Assembly: GCA_038246785.1 (NCBI GenBank) | Contig: JBBRVP010000006.1 | Coordinates: 1-64,000, forward strand | Direction of reading: 5' to 3' | Origin: JBBRVP01 sp038246785 | GTDB taxonomy: Bacteria; Actinomycetota; Actinomycetes; Jiangellales; Jiangellaceae | Length of the DNA: 64,000 bases | Shown here: piece after piece, positions 54,348 through 63,144 of the stretch | Layout of the letters: every line of letters begins with the position of its first letter | Numbering within the stretch: the first letter of the stretch is position 1 | Position numbers and translations under genes: made by a program | Notes under the pieces: model-generated | The model's input: only the letters and a program-made list of their open reading frames with translations | What the model was told of the DNA's origin: nothing | Database searches by the model: none

Positions 54348-54818
54348 GTGACCGAGCGGCAGACGTCAGGAGGCAGCCGACTGCTCGACCTCGCGGGTCA
54401 GACCAGGCTGCGCCCGGTCATCGCGCGCACCACGCAATTCCACGACTTCGCCGCACAGAGCCTCCGGCGCGGCAAATGGGGACCTCTGGTGTTCGTGCCC
54501 GCCATGCGCATCCAACCGGTGGATCTGGCCGCTGTGGCCCGCCATCTGGTCGACCTGGCTGAGCATCCGGACATGGCACGGGCTCCGGACTTGGCTGGCC
54601 CCCGAATGGAATCGCTCCCGGACTTGGTGCGGCGCTACCGCGTCGCACGTGGACTGCGCGGCTGGGTCGTGCCCGTGCCGTTCCCGGGCGGGACCGGCCA
54701 GGCCAACCGGGCGGGTGGGTTGCTTCCCCACGGCGGGATCACCGACGACACGTCCTTCGACGACTGGCTGGCTCGGGAATCCACGGCCGAGGCCTCGCGG
54801 GCAGAAGGACGACGATGA
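54348..54818 (+). pseudogene. SDR/NmrA-type NAD(P)-dependent oxidoreductase, C-terminal fragment
   Basis: About 156 residues from GTG 54348. RLRPVIARTTQFHDFAAQSL, RRGKWGPLVFVPAMRIQPVD, LAAVARHLVDLAEHPDMARA, PDLAGPRMESLPDLVRRYRV match the C-terminal half of NmrA-like/epimerase-type SDR proteins, including the 'R-x-x-Q-F-H-D' and 'M-x-x-Q-P-V-D' segments. The N-terminal Rossmann part with its GxxGxxG dinucleotide site is absent, and the upstream frame has no similarity. It is probably a remnant unable to bind cofactor. The downstream gene still overlaps by four bases. Confidence 0.65.
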
Positions 54819-55264
54819 CGCAGGCCGTCCGCTCTCGACCGCCGGCCGCCGGTGATCGCGCCGGTGCACCCGCGACAGCAGTGACCGTGGTCGTGGCGGC
54901 GGTAACCGGTACCAATCTTCTCCACGCAGCCGCGCACGTCGGGCGAGGCAACGCCGCGCTCGCCGCCTGGCAGGAGGCGTTCATCGCCGTCGTCGTGCTC
55001 GCCAGCCCGATCGCGGTGGCCGTCTTGGTGCGGATGGGGCACCGGCGGGCCGGATCCGGCCTGCTGCTCGCGTCGATGGTCGGCTCGCTCGGTTTCGGGA
55101 TCGCCTACCACGTGCTCGTTGCCGGTCCGGACAACGTCCGTACGCTCCCGGCAGGACCGTGGACCATCGCGTTCAGTGCGACGGCCACGCTGCTGGTGAT
55201 CGTCGAAGCCGCCGGCTGCGTGACCGGCTGGCGTGCACTAGGTGCGACCACGGGGAGGCGATGA
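54815..55264 (+). CDS. Four-helix membrane protein of unknown function
   Basis: A 149-residue protein with four hydrophobic segments: AVTVVVAAVTGTNLLHAAAH, WQEAFIAVVVLASPIAVAVL, GLLLASMVGSLGFGIAYHVL and IAFSATATLLVIVEAAGCVT. His residues occur in the first and third helices (NLLHAAAHVG, AYHVL), which might bind a cofactor or metal, but no family is recognised. ATG 54815 overlaps the SDR fragment by four bases and its own stop overlaps the next small frame by four. Confidence 0.7.
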   Translation: MTQAVRSRPPAAGDRAGAPATAVTVVVAAVTGTNLLHAAAHVGRGNAALAAWQEAFIAVVVLASPIAVAVLVRMGHRRAGSGLLLASMVGSLGFGIAYHVLVAGPDNVRTLPAGPWTIAFSATATLLVIVEAAGCVTGWRALGATTGRR

Positions 55265-55524
55265 TGAGCGGCGCTCGAGATCCGGCCGCGAGTGTTCGAC
55301 CATCCAGGCTGCAGCGAACCGGACCCGGCTACGCCACGATCACGCTCCGGGACTTCGCGAGCCGGGAAAGTCAGCAGAACGCGATAGCGGGCTTGGCCGA
55401 ACTGCTAGGGCAGGTGCGAGGACTCCCTGGCTTGCACCATGCATATGTGCTCGACACCGGACCTGTGTCAGCCAGGAGGCGGAGGACTTCACGTACCCTC
55501 GATGAGCTCGATCCGCTTGCGTAG
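55261..55524 (+). CDS. Small hypothetical protein, translationally coupled
   Basis: An 87-residue frame starting with two ATGs at 55261 and 55264, overlapping the previous stop by four bases. It contains GYATITLRDFASRESQQNAI and AGLAELLGQVRGLPGLHHAY, which could be a short ferredoxin-like alpha/beta fold. Its third-position GC is lower than that of neighbouring genes (CGA, GCA, TAT, AGT codons), so it may be acquired or not coding. The following 206 bases to 55730 show no supported gene. No family is recognised. Confidence 0.35.
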   Translation: MMSGARDPAASVRPSRLQRTGPGYATITLRDFASRESQQNAIAGLAELLGQVRGLPGLHHAYVLDTGPVSARRRRTSRTLDELDPLA

Positions 55525-55730
55525 TCGGCCGGTCGAACACCTGGTTGCAGTCCGCGGAGCTCGCACGTGGAGTGGTGGACTCCGGCTGGACCGGGGGCGC
55601 CGTCCAGGACCGGCCTTGATCGTCGGCGCCCGTATCGTCGGCCCCGTGTGTGGCGCAGTCATGCCACTGGTGTCGTAGGCGACGTCACCGATGCGCAGCC
55701 GGTCGCGACCGAACGACAGTTCTGGCCGTG

Positions 55731-56993
55731 ATGACTCCGCGGCCGGTGAGGCTCCTGCTCGGGTCGCTCGCCGCGCCCGCCGTCGGGGCCGCCGCTGCGG
55801 TCGGGTGCGCATGGCTGACCCCGCACCCCGCCGGGTTCCTCGGCGTCGGCCTGCTGGTCGCCGTCGCAATCGCGGGTGTCGGCGTGCGCTGGGTGGCGCG
55901 TGGCCTCGTCCGGGACGAGCGTCGACGGTGGTTGCGGGTGGCGGCCGGCGTGCAGGGCCTGGTCCTGGCCGTGGTCGCGGCGGCGATCGCTGTCCCGTCA
56001 CCCGAGCCGGGGATGCCCGCGCAGCAGGTGGCCGGGGAGCGGTACTGGGATCTGCCGTCCGGCTCGCGGGTGAGGTACGTCGAGATGCGCCCACGGCGCC
56101 AGTCGCGTGAGACGCCCGTCGTCTTCGTCCACGGCGGACCCGGGACACCGGACATGGCCGGGGACGCGGAGTACTTCGGCCGCCTCGCCGGCGACGGCTT
56201 CGACGTCTACGTCTACGACGCCGTGGGATCCGGGCGCTCGACGCGGCTGGCGCCGCGGCAGTACAGCCGCGACCGCGACGTCGGCGACCTGGAGGCGATC
56301 CGCCGTCGGATCGGTGCCCGTCGGCTCGTCCTGGTGGGGCATTCCTACGGTGCGACGGTTGTGGCGGCCTACCTCGCGGCCCACCCCGGCCGGGTCGACC
56401 GCGCCGTGCTGCTGTCACCGGGCCCGCTCGACCCGGCGGACACCAGCGGCAGCGGCGTCCGGGGCCGGCTCGACTCCGGCACGCGCACCCGGCTGTACGC
56501 CCGGCTGCTTCGCCCGCGCAACCTGTTCCTCTACGCGCTGCTGCAGGTCGACCCCGACGCCGCATACGCACTCGTCGGGGACGCCGAGGCCGATGCGCAG
56601 AACGACCGCGTGTACGCGACCTCAGAGCCCGCGCTGCACTGCGGCGGCCACGGCCGGCGACACCCGCCGACCGGCCTCGGCTTCTACCGCCTGCATTACC
56701 CGCAGTCCGCCATTGCGCCGCCGGAGCGCGACCCGCGCCCGCTGGCGGGCGACCGCACGCCGACGCTCGTCGTCAAGGGCTCCTGCGACTACCTGTCGTG
56801 GCACTCCGCCGTCGAATATGGCACGACGCTCGCCGATGCCCGGCTGGTCTACGTACGCGGCGGCCACAACGTCTACCAGGACGCGCCGGCGCAGGTGCTG
56901 GCGACGATGCGCGCCTCTCTCGACGGTCGCGCGCTGCCGGAGCGTGCGTATCGCAGCGACACCGCACCGGCGGACTACCAGGGGCCGCCGTGA
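55731..56993 (+). CDS. Membrane-anchored alpha/beta hydrolase (proline-iminopeptidase-like)
   Basis: A 420-residue protein with three N-terminal membrane helices (about 4-100: LLLGSLAAPAVGAAAAVGCA, GVGLLVAVAIAGVGVRW, VQGLVLAVVAAAIAV) and a hydrolase domain. VVFVHGGPGTPDMAGD is the oxyanion loop, VLVGHSYGATVVAAYLAAHP holds the nucleophile Ser205, and VRGGHNVYQDAPAQVL the catalytic His. The HGGPG loop is typical of prolyl-aminopeptidase relatives. The active site should face outside or inside depending on helix number. The GTG at 55728 is an alternative start. Confidence 0.85.
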   Translation: MTPRPVRLLLGSLAAPAVGAAAAVGCAWLTPHPAGFLGVGLLVAVAIAGVGVRWVARGLVRDERRRWLRVAAGVQGLVLAVVAAAIAVPSPEPGMPAQQVAGERYWDLPSGSRVRYVEMRPRRQSRETPVVFVHGGPGTPDMAGDAEYFGRLAGDGFDVYVYDAVGSGRSTRLAPRQYSRDRDVGDLEAIRRRIGARRLVLVGHSYGATVVAAYLAAHPGRVDRAVLLSPGPLDPADTSGSGVRGRLDSGTRTRLYARLLRPRNLFLYALLQVDPDAAYALVGDAEADAQNDRVYATSEPALHCGGHGRRHPPTGLGFYRLHYPQSAIAPPERDPRPLAGDRTPTLVVKGSCDYLSWHSAVEYGTTLADARLVYVRGGHNVYQDAPAQVLATMRASLDGRALPERAYRSDTAPADYQGPP

Positions 56994-57019
56994 CGGCGAC
57001 CGGCGCGGCCGGGTGGGCG

Positions 57020-57721
57020 CTACCGCTGCGCGAAGGCGTCGGTCGCCGGCACCGCGCCGAGTGCCTCCACCAGCACGCGCTCACGGCGCAGCAGCCCGAG
57101 CTCGAGGCGCAGCCGGCTCGTCGTGTCCGGCGCCGCGAGCAGCCGCTGGCGGTCCCTGCGGTCGAGCACCAGCTGCGCTGCGACCAGGTAGGACAGCGCC
57201 GCGGGCTCACCGGGCAGCACCTCCCCGGCCGCCTCGTCCCCCTGCACGAGGGTCAGGTAGTGCCGCAGCGAGGCCGAGACCTGTCCGACGAGGGCGACCA
57301 GGCGGCGCCCGGTCGCGGCCTCGCCGCCGGCGTCGTCGGCAGGACCGAGTGGCTCGCCGAGCAGCTCCACGCGCCCCGTGAGGTAGGGCGTGCCCGCTGC
57401 CTCGTCGACAGCGAGCAGGCGGAACCGGCTGGTGCCGACCGCCACGACGTCGAAGCGCCCGTCCTCGTGAGGGCTGACCGCGCGCACCTCGGCGACGCAG
57501 CCCACCTGGCTGAGCGCGGTCGCCGCGGTCTCGCCCACCTCGTGGCCGGCCGAGATGGTCACCACGCCGAAGGCCCGCGGGCTGCCCTCCGGCCGGCCGA
57601 GCAGGTCGCGCACCAGCGCCCGGTAGCGCGGCTCGAACACGTGCAGCGGCAGGATCGCGCCGGGCAACAGCACGGTGCCGAGCGGGAACAGCGGTAGCGC
57701 CTCTCCCCGTGCCTCGGCCAT
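57020..57721 (-). CDS. LON-substrate-binding-domain protein (not a protease)
   Basis: A 233-residue protein: MAEARGEALPLFPLGTVLLP, GAILPLHVFEPRYRALVRDL, FGVVTISAGHEVGETAATAL, VGCVAEVRAVSPHEDGRFDV, TSRFRLLAVDEAAGTPYLTG. This is the stand-alone N-terminal domain of Lon ('L-F-P-L-x-x-V-L-x-P' and 'L-x-V-F-E-x-R-Y'), with no AAA+ or Ser-Lys dyad. Function is uncertain; cereblon-like fold proteins bind peptides or small ligands. ATG 57721 is fixed by a TACAGT box six bases upstream. Confidence 0.9.
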   Translation of the reverse strand: MAEARGEALPLFPLGTVLLPGAILPLHVFEPRYRALVRDLLGRPEGSPRAFGVVTISAGHEVGETAATALSQVGCVAEVRAVSPHEDGRFDVVAVGTSRFRLLAVDEAAGTPYLTGRVELLGEPLGPADDAGGEAATGRRLVALVGQVSASLRHYLTLVQGDEAAGEVLPGEPAALSYLVAAQLVLDRRDRQRLLAAPDTTSRLRLELGLLRRERVLVEALGAVPATDAFAQR

Positions 57722-57727
57722 GCCTGG

Positions 57728-57733
57728 ACTGTA
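57728..57733 (-). promoter_or_regulatory. Candidate leaderless promoter box of the LON-domain gene
   Basis: On the minus strand TACAGT ends six bases before the ATG at 57721. Confidence 0.45.
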
Positions 57734-57832
57734 GGTGCTGTTGTGGACAAGCGCCTCAAACGTGGGCACGACTGGGTACGCTGTTCGCCGGCGTCCCGAG
57801 CGAGGGCGTCCCGGCACGGGGGAGACCTGGCA

Positions 57833-59437
57833 GTGAGCGACACCGATCCGTACCAGCCCCAGAGCGGCCAGACCGACGTCCTCGCCGGCGGTCCAGAGGC
57901 TCCCCCCCGACGCCGGCGTGGCCTGCTCGCCGCCCTCGTCGCCGCGGTCCTGGTCGTCGCCGTCGGCATCGGCGCCTACGCGCTGGTCCGCAACGTGGTC
58001 GGCGGCTTCGGCGACCGGCCCGAGGCCGTGGTTCCGGCCGACGCCCTGGCCTTCGTCCGGATCGACCTCGACCCGCAGGCCGGCGAGAAACTCGATGCGC
58101 TGCGCTTCCTCCGCAAGTTCGACGCGCTCAAGGAGCGGCTGCCCGGCGACGAGGCCGACCTGCGCAAGTGGGTCGTCGACCAGATCGGCGGCAAGGACCT
58201 CAGCTGGGCCGACGTGCAGCCGTGGCTCGGCAACCGGTTCGCGGTGGCCGTGCTCCCCGCCGACAAGGGGGCCCGGGAGCCGACCGTCGTGCTGGTGCTG
58301 CAGTCCACCGACGACGGCGCCGCGGCGAAGTCTCTGGGCAAGCTGACCGCCGACGTCGACAACACCGTCTTCGCCGTCAAGGACGGCTGGGCTTTCGTCT
58401 CCGACCGGCAGAGCGGACTCGACGCCGTGACCCGCGACGGGGACCAGCGGCTCGTCGACGCCGCGGGCTTCCAGGACGCCCTGTCCGCGGTCGGCGAGCA
58501 GTCGCCGCTCGTCGGCTACCTCGACCTGCAGCGGGTCGGTCGGGTGATCGGACAGCTTCCGGGCAACTCCTTCGGGGCCGGCGCGACCACGGGCCTGTCC
58601 CCGGGGGCCCTGTCTTCCGACGCCGCGGCGGCCAAGGACCTCACCGCCTCGATGACCGGCACCGTCGCGTTCGGGCTGCAGTTCACGCCGGACGACGTGG
58701 AGCTCAAGGCGGTCGCCCGCGGCATCGACAACGCCGTGGCTCCGGCGAAGGTCGATCCGGCGGCGACACTGTCGCAGGCACCGCGCGGCGCCTTGGCGGC
58801 GCTGCAGCTGGCCTACGGCGACGACGCTGTCACCAACGGGTGGAAGGCGCTGCTGGAGAGCCTGGCCAGTGCCGCCGGCGGCCGGGCCGCGGTCAACGAC
58901 CAGCTCGCGCAGATCGAGCAGTCGACCGGGCTGCAGCTGCCGCAGGACCTCAAGACCGTGCTGGGCAGCGGCCTCGTCGCCGCCGTCGACTCCGATGGCG
59001 CGACCGGCGACACACCCAAGATCGGTCTCGCGATCCACACCGACGCCGACCGCGCAGACGCCGTGGTGGCGAAGGTCCTCGACGCGGCCGAGCGGGACGG
59101 GGCGGACATCCCTGCGGGGGCCATCGCCCGGGTCAAGGACGGCGACACCTACCGCATCGGCACCGACCAGGGCTACCTCCGGCGCTTCGGCTCCGGCGAG
59201 ACGCTCGGCGACGACCCTCGGGTCAAGGCCGCGGTGGCCGACCTCGACAAGGCGCAGTTCGCGGCGTGGCTCGACCTCGACGCGGTCTACGACCTCGTGC
59301 CCAGGATCGATGGCGAGCCCACCGGCATGGACGCCGATGCCGCCCAGGCCCTGAAGGCGCTCGACGGGCTCGGTGTGTCGGTGGCCTCCGACCAGGCCGG
59401 CAGCGCGGAGTTCACCGTGCGGCTCACCGCCGACTGA
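57833..59437 (+). CDS. DUF3352 membrane-anchored protein
   Basis: A 534-residue protein from GTG 57833 (GGGGGAG site). A short basic head (PPRRRR) precedes one membrane helix at about 31-52 (LLAALVAAVLVVAVGIGAYA). The long extracytoplasmic part begins VPADALAFVRIDLDPQAGEK and continues with alternating KxLDALRFLRKF-type helices and VDNTVFAVKDGWAFVSDRQS strands, matching actinobacterial DUF3352. No catalytic motif is visible. It lies between the divergent LON-domain gene and hisD. A TACGCT at 57777-57782 could be its -10 box. Confidence 0.82.
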   Translation: MSDTDPYQPQSGQTDVLAGGPEAPPRRRRGLLAALVAAVLVVAVGIGAYALVRNVVGGFGDRPEAVVPADALAFVRIDLDPQAGEKLDALRFLRKFDALKERLPGDEADLRKWVVDQIGGKDLSWADVQPWLGNRFAVAVLPADKGAREPTVVLVLQSTDDGAAAKSLGKLTADVDNTVFAVKDGWAFVSDRQSGLDAVTRDGDQRLVDAAGFQDALSAVGEQSPLVGYLDLQRVGRVIGQLPGNSFGAGATTGLSPGALSSDAAAAKDLTASMTGTVAFGLQFTPDDVELKAVARGIDNAVAPAKVDPAATLSQAPRGALAALQLAYGDDAVTNGWKALLESLASAAGGRAAVNDQLAQIEQSTGLQLPQDLKTVLGSGLVAAVDSDGATGDTPKIGLAIHTDADRADAVVAKVLDAAERDGADIPAGAIARVKDGDTYRIGTDQGYLRRFGSGETLGDDPRVKAAVADLDKAQFAAWLDLDAVYDLVPRIDGEPTGMDADAAQALKALDGLGVSVASDQAGSAEFTVRLTAD

Positions 59438-59467
59438 CGCGGCAGCCGGCGTGGCCGCGCCCGCGCC

Positions 59468-59473
59468 TAGACT
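59468..59473 (+). promoter_or_regulatory. Candidate leaderless promoter box of the his operon
   Basis: TAGACT ends six bases before the hisD GTG at 59480. The 42-base gap leaves no room for an attenuator of the leader-peptide type. Confidence 0.5.
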
Positions 59474-59479
59474 CGAGCC

Positions 59480-60787
59480 GTGCTGAGGACGATCGACCTG
59501 CGTGGGTCGACCGAGGACCCCCGCGGGCACCTGCCGCGCGCGGTGCACGACGTCGACGAGGCCGTCGAACGCATCCGCCCGGTCGTCGACGACGTTCGCC
59601 GGCGCGGGCTGGCGGCGGTGCTCGAGGCTACGGAGCGCTTCGACGGCGTACGCCTGGAGCACGTGCGGGTGCCCTCGGCGCAGCTCACCGAGGCATGCGA
59701 GCGGGTCGACGCCGACGTCCGGACGGCGCTCGAGGAGGCGATCCGCCGCGCCCGGCTCGTCCACCGCGACCAGGGCCGCACCGACCTCACGACGCAGGTC
59801 GTGCCGGGCGGGACCGTCACCGAGCGCTGGGTGCCGGTGGAGCGGGTGGGCCTCTACGTGCCCGGCGGCCTTGCGCCGCTGCCGTCCAGCGTCGTCATGA
59901 ACGTCGTGCCGGCTCAGGAGGCCGGCGTCGGCTCGCTGGCGGTCGCCTCACCGCCGCAACGCGAGCACGGCGGCCGCGTGCACCCGACGATCCTCGCGGC
60001 CTGCGCGCTGCTCGGTGTCACCGAGGTCTACGCCGTCGGCGGGGCGCAGGCGGTGGCCATGCTGGCGTACGGCATCGGCGACGCGGCGGGGAAGCCACTG
60101 TGCCTTCCGGTCGACCTCATCACGGGCCCCGGCAACGTCTACGTCACCGCCGCCAAGCGTCTCGTCCGGGGAAGCGTCGGCATCGACTCCGAGGCCGGCA
60201 CCACGGAGATCGCCGTGCTGGCCGACGACAGCGCCGACCCCGCCCACGTCGCAGCCGACCTGATCAGCCAGGCCGAGCACGACCCCGGTGCGGCCGCGGT
60301 GCTCGTCACCGACTCGACGGCGCTGGTCGCCGCGGTCGAGCTTCGCCTGGCAGAGCGGGTGCCGGCGACCAAGCACTCCGAGCGGATCGCCACCGCACTG
60401 TCCGGGCCGCAGTCCGGCGCGATCCTCGTCGACGACCTCGCACAGGGGCTGCGGGTCGTCGATGCCTACGCACCGGAGCATCTCGAGGTGCAGACCCGCG
60501 ACGCCCGCCAGGTGGCGGGCCTGGTCCGCAACGCCGGGGCGATCTTCGTCGGGCCGTGGGCGCCGGTGAGCCTGGGCGACTACGTCGCCGGCTCCAACCA
60601 CGTGCTGCCGACCGGCGGGTGTGCCCGGCACTCCTCGGGGCTGTCGGTGCAGACGTTCCTCCGCGGCATCCACGTCATCGACTACGGCGAACGGGCGCTG
60701 CGCGAGGCGGCGCCGCACGTCATGGCGCTGGCCGGGGCGGAGGACCTGCCCGCCCACGGCGAGGCCGTCGCCGGCCGGCTGGTCTGA
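59480..60787 (+). CDS. hisD: Histidinol dehydrogenase HisD
   Basis: A 435-residue enzyme: VERVGLYVPGGLAPLPSSVV, NVVPAQEAGVGSLAVASPPQ, VYAVGGAQAVAMLAYGIGDA, DLITGPGNVYVTAAKRLVRG, IDSEAGTTEIAVLADDSADP, DLISQAEHDPGAAAVLVTDS and LGDYVAGSNHVLPTGGCARH include the zinc and NAD sites (Gln/His of AEHDP and Asp/His later). It oxidises histidinol to histidine in two NAD-dependent steps. It starts the his operon; its stop shares a base with the hisC start (TGATG). Confidence 0.97.
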   Translation: MLRTIDLRGSTEDPRGHLPRAVHDVDEAVERIRPVVDDVRRRGLAAVLEATERFDGVRLEHVRVPSAQLTEACERVDADVRTALEEAIRRARLVHRDQGRTDLTTQVVPGGTVTERWVPVERVGLYVPGGLAPLPSSVVMNVVPAQEAGVGSLAVASPPQREHGGRVHPTILAACALLGVTEVYAVGGAQAVAMLAYGIGDAAGKPLCLPVDLITGPGNVYVTAAKRLVRGSVGIDSEAGTTEIAVLADDSADPAHVAADLISQAEHDPGAAAVLVTDSTALVAAVELRLAERVPATKHSERIATALSGPQSGAILVDDLAQGLRVVDAYAPEHLEVQTRDARQVAGLVRNAGAIFVGPWAPVSLGDYVAGSNHVLPTGGCARHSSGLSVQTFLRGIHVIDYGERALREAAPHVMALAGAEDLPAHGEAVAGRLV

Positions 60788-61884
60788 TGCGCGCAGCCAG
60801 CGTGCTCCCGCTGCGCGACGAGCTGCGGGGCTTGGCGCCCTACGGCGCTCCGCAGCTCGACGTACCCGTGCTGCTCAACGTCAACGAGAACCCCTACCCG
60901 CCCTCGCCCCGCGTCGTCGCCGCGATCACCGACGCGGTCGAGGAGGCGGCGCGCGGCCTCAACCGCTACCCCGACCGTGAGGCGTGGGCGCTGCGCACGG
61001 ACCTGGCGCGCTATCTCGGGCACGGGCTCACCGCCGAGCGAGTCTGGGCGGCCAACGGCTCCAACGAGGTGATGCTGCAGCTGCTGCAGGCGTTCGGCGG
61101 GGCGGGGCGCACGGCGCTGTCGTTCGCGCCGACCTACTCGATGTATCCCGAGTACGCCCGCGACACCGGCACCGCCTGGGTGACCGCGCCGCGCGCCGAC
61201 GACTTCACGATCGACACCGACGCCGCGCTCGCCGTGCTCGCCGAGCACCGTCCGGGGGTCGTCCTACTCGCCTCGCCCAACAACCCCACCGCCACCGCGT
61301 TGCCGCTCGCGACGATCGAGGCGATCACCGCCGCAGCCCCGGGCATCGTCGTCGTCGACGAGGCCTACGCCGAGTTCCGCCGGCCCGGGACCCCCAGCGC
61401 GCTGAGCCTGCTCGACCGCTTCCCGCGGCTGGCGGTGACCCGGACGATGTCGAAGGCGTTCGCGCTGGCCGGCGGCCGGCTCGGCTACCTGGCCGCGGCA
61501 CCGGAGCTCGTCGACGCGCTGCGGGTCGTGCGCCTGCCGTACCACCTCTCCGCGACGACGCAGGCAGTCGCGCGGGCGGCGCTGTCCTGCGCCGACGAGC
61601 TGCTCGCCCGCGTCGACGAGCTGCGTGGGCGCCGCGACGAGACCGTCGCGTGGCTGCGAGAACAGGGCCTGCAGGTGGCCGACTCCGACGCCAACTTCGC
61701 GCTCTTCGGGCGGTTCGCCGACCGGCACGCCGTGTGGCAGGCGATCCTGGACCGCGGCGTGCTCGTCCGCGAGGTCGGTGCGCCGGGCTGGCTTCGCGTG
61801 TCGATCGGCACCGCGCGGGAGATGGCAGTGTTCCGCACGGCGCTGCTCGAGGCGCTCGACCGTCAGGAGGTGCTCGACCAGTGA
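60787..61884 (+). CDS. hisC: Histidinol-phosphate aminotransferase HisC
   Basis: A 365-residue PLP aminotransferase. LLNVNENPYPPSPRVVAAIT, RYPDREAWALRTDLARYLGH, WAANGSNEVMLQLLQAFGG, SFAPTYSMYPEYARDTGTAW, LLASPNNPTATALPL, VVVDEAYAEFRRPG and TRTMSKAFALAGGRLGYLAA (PLP Lys223) are all in place, with LRVSIGTAREMAVFRTAL at the end. It makes histidinol phosphate from imidazole acetol phosphate. ATG at the hisD stop; four-base overlap with hisB. Confidence 0.97.
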   Translation: MRAASVLPLRDELRGLAPYGAPQLDVPVLLNVNENPYPPSPRVVAAITDAVEEAARGLNRYPDREAWALRTDLARYLGHGLTAERVWAANGSNEVMLQLLQAFGGAGRTALSFAPTYSMYPEYARDTGTAWVTAPRADDFTIDTDAALAVLAEHRPGVVLLASPNNPTATALPLATIEAITAAAPGIVVVDEAYAEFRRPGTPSALSLLDRFPRLAVTRTMSKAFALAGGRLGYLAAAPELVDALRVVRLPYHLSATTQAVARAALSCADELLARVDELRGRRDETVAWLREQGLQVADSDANFALFGRFADRHAVWQAILDRGVLVREVGAPGWLRVSIGTAREMAVFRTALLEALDRQEVLDQ

Positions 61885-62486
61885 GCCGCAGCGCGCGCGT
61901 GGAGCGCGGCACCAGCGAGACCAAGGTCGTGCTGGACCTCGAGATCGACGGCTCGGGGCGGGCCGAGGTCTCCACCGGCGTCCGGTTCTACGACCACATG
62001 CTCGCGACCATGGCCCGGCACGCCCTGCTCGACCTGACCGTGACGTGCGACGGCGACACCGACGTCGATGCCCACCACAGCGTCGAGGACGTCGCGATCG
62101 GGCTCGGTCAGGCGCTTCGCGAGGCGCTCGGCGACAAGCGCGGCATTCGCCGCTTCGGCGACGCACTCGTGCCGCTCGACGAGGCCCTGGTCCAGGTCGC
62201 CGTCGACGTCGCCGGCCGCTCCTACTGCCTACACACCGGCGAGCCGGAGGGACAGGCGTACGTCCTGATCGGCGACGCGTACGTCGGCTCGCTCACCCGC
62301 CACGTCATGCAGACACTGGCCACCAACGCCGGCTTCGCCCTCCACGTCCGCGTGCTGGCCGGCCGAGACCCGCACCACATCGTGGAGGCACAGTTCAAGG
62401 CGCTCGCCCGAGCCCTGCGCGACGCGGTGTCGCTCGATCCTCGCGAGGCCGGCGTGCCGTCGACGAAGGGCACGCTCGGCTCGTGA
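61881..62486 (+). CDS. hisB: Imidazoleglycerol-phosphate dehydratase HisB
   Basis: A 201-residue single-function dehydratase (no phosphatase domain). GVRFYDHMLATMARHALLDL, DTDVDAHHSVEDVAIGLGQA, FGDALVPLDEALVQVAVDVA, LTRHVMQTLATNAGFALHVR and DPHHIVEAQFKALARALRDA (split) contain the His/Glu metal ligands. It dehydrates imidazole glycerol phosphate. GTG overlaps hisC by four bases; an AGGAGG run near the end of hisC gives the ribosome site. Confidence 0.97.
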   Translation: MSRSARVERGTSETKVVLDLEIDGSGRAEVSTGVRFYDHMLATMARHALLDLTVTCDGDTDVDAHHSVEDVAIGLGQALREALGDKRGIRRFGDALVPLDEALVQVAVDVAGRSYCLHTGEPEGQAYVLIGDAYVGSLTRHVMQTLATNAGFALHVRVLAGRDPHHIVEAQFKALARALRDAVSLDPREAGVPSTKGTLGS

Positions 62487-63121
62487 GTCCCCGCGTGGTC
62501 GTGCTCGACTACGGCGCCGGCAACGTCCGCTCGGCGGTGCGCGCCCTGGAACGGGTCGGCGCCCAGGTCGAGCTCACCGCCGACCGGCAGGCCGCCCTCG
62601 ACTGCGCCGGACTCGTGGTGCCGGGCGTCGGAGCCTTCGCCGCCTGCGCCGCGGGCGTGCGGGCCGTGCGCGGGCATGAAGTCGTCGACCGGCGGCTCGC
62701 CGGCGGACGGCCGGTGCTCGGCATCTGCGTCGGCCTGCAGATCCTCTTCGAGCGCGGCGTCGAGCACGGCGTGGGCTGCGACGGGCTCGGCGAGTGGCCC
62801 GGCGTCGTAGAGCGGCTGCAGGCGCGGCCGCTGCCGCACATGGGCTGGAACACGGTGCAGGTCCCTGCAGGATCGCGGCTGTTCGCCGGGGTGGAGGCGG
62901 AACGCTTCTACTTCGTGCACTCCTACGGCGTACGCCGCTGGGACCTGCACCCCGACCCGACCGGCCCGCTGCAGCCGCCGCTCGTCGCCTGGGCTGATCA
63001 CGGCGGCGACCGCTTCGTCGCCGCGGTGGAGAACGGCCCGCTGTGTGCCACCCAGTTCCACCCGGAGAAGTCCGGGGATGCCGGTGCCGCGCTGCTGGAG
63101 AACTGGCTGCACACCTGGTGA
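62483..63121 (+). CDS. hisH: Imidazole glycerol phosphate synthase, glutamine amidotransferase subunit HisH
   Basis: A 212-residue class I amidotransferase. VVLDYGAGNVRSAVRALERV, VVPGVGAFAACAAGVRAVRG, VLGICVGLQILFERGVEHG (nucleophile Cys82), LPHMGWNTVQV, YFVHSYGVR and CATQFHPEKSGDAGAALLEN (His/Glu) are present. It supplies ammonia to HisF, which is not in this window. GTG overlaps hisB by four bases. Confidence 0.97.
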   Translation: MSPRVVVLDYGAGNVRSAVRALERVGAQVELTADRQAALDCAGLVVPGVGAFAACAAGVRAVRGHEVVDRRLAGGRPVLGICVGLQILFERGVEHGVGCDGLGEWPGVVERLQARPLPHMGWNTVQVPAGSRLFAGVEAERFYFVHSYGVRRWDLHPDPTGPLQPPLVAWADHGGDRFVAAVENGPLCATQFHPEKSGDAGAALLENWLHTW

Positions 63122-63131
63122 GCGGCCCTCC

Positions 63132-63137
63132 TAGGCT
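63132..63137 (+). promoter_or_regulatory. Candidate leaderless promoter box of priA
   Basis: TAGGCT ends seven bases before the GTG at 63145, so priA may have its own start site inside the operon. Confidence 0.4.
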
Positions 63138-63144
63138 GCCTACC

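Noticed and set aside
55489..55730. Minus-strand frame containing RLRIGDVAYDTSGMTAPH
   Set aside because: Looks faintly protein-like but belongs to a frame antisense to the hydrolase gene start, with no domain or start signal.
57020..59764. 914-codon minus-strand frame spanning the LON-domain gene and DUF3352
   Set aside because: Only the last 233 codons have homology; the rest is antisense to the DUF3352 gene and hisD.
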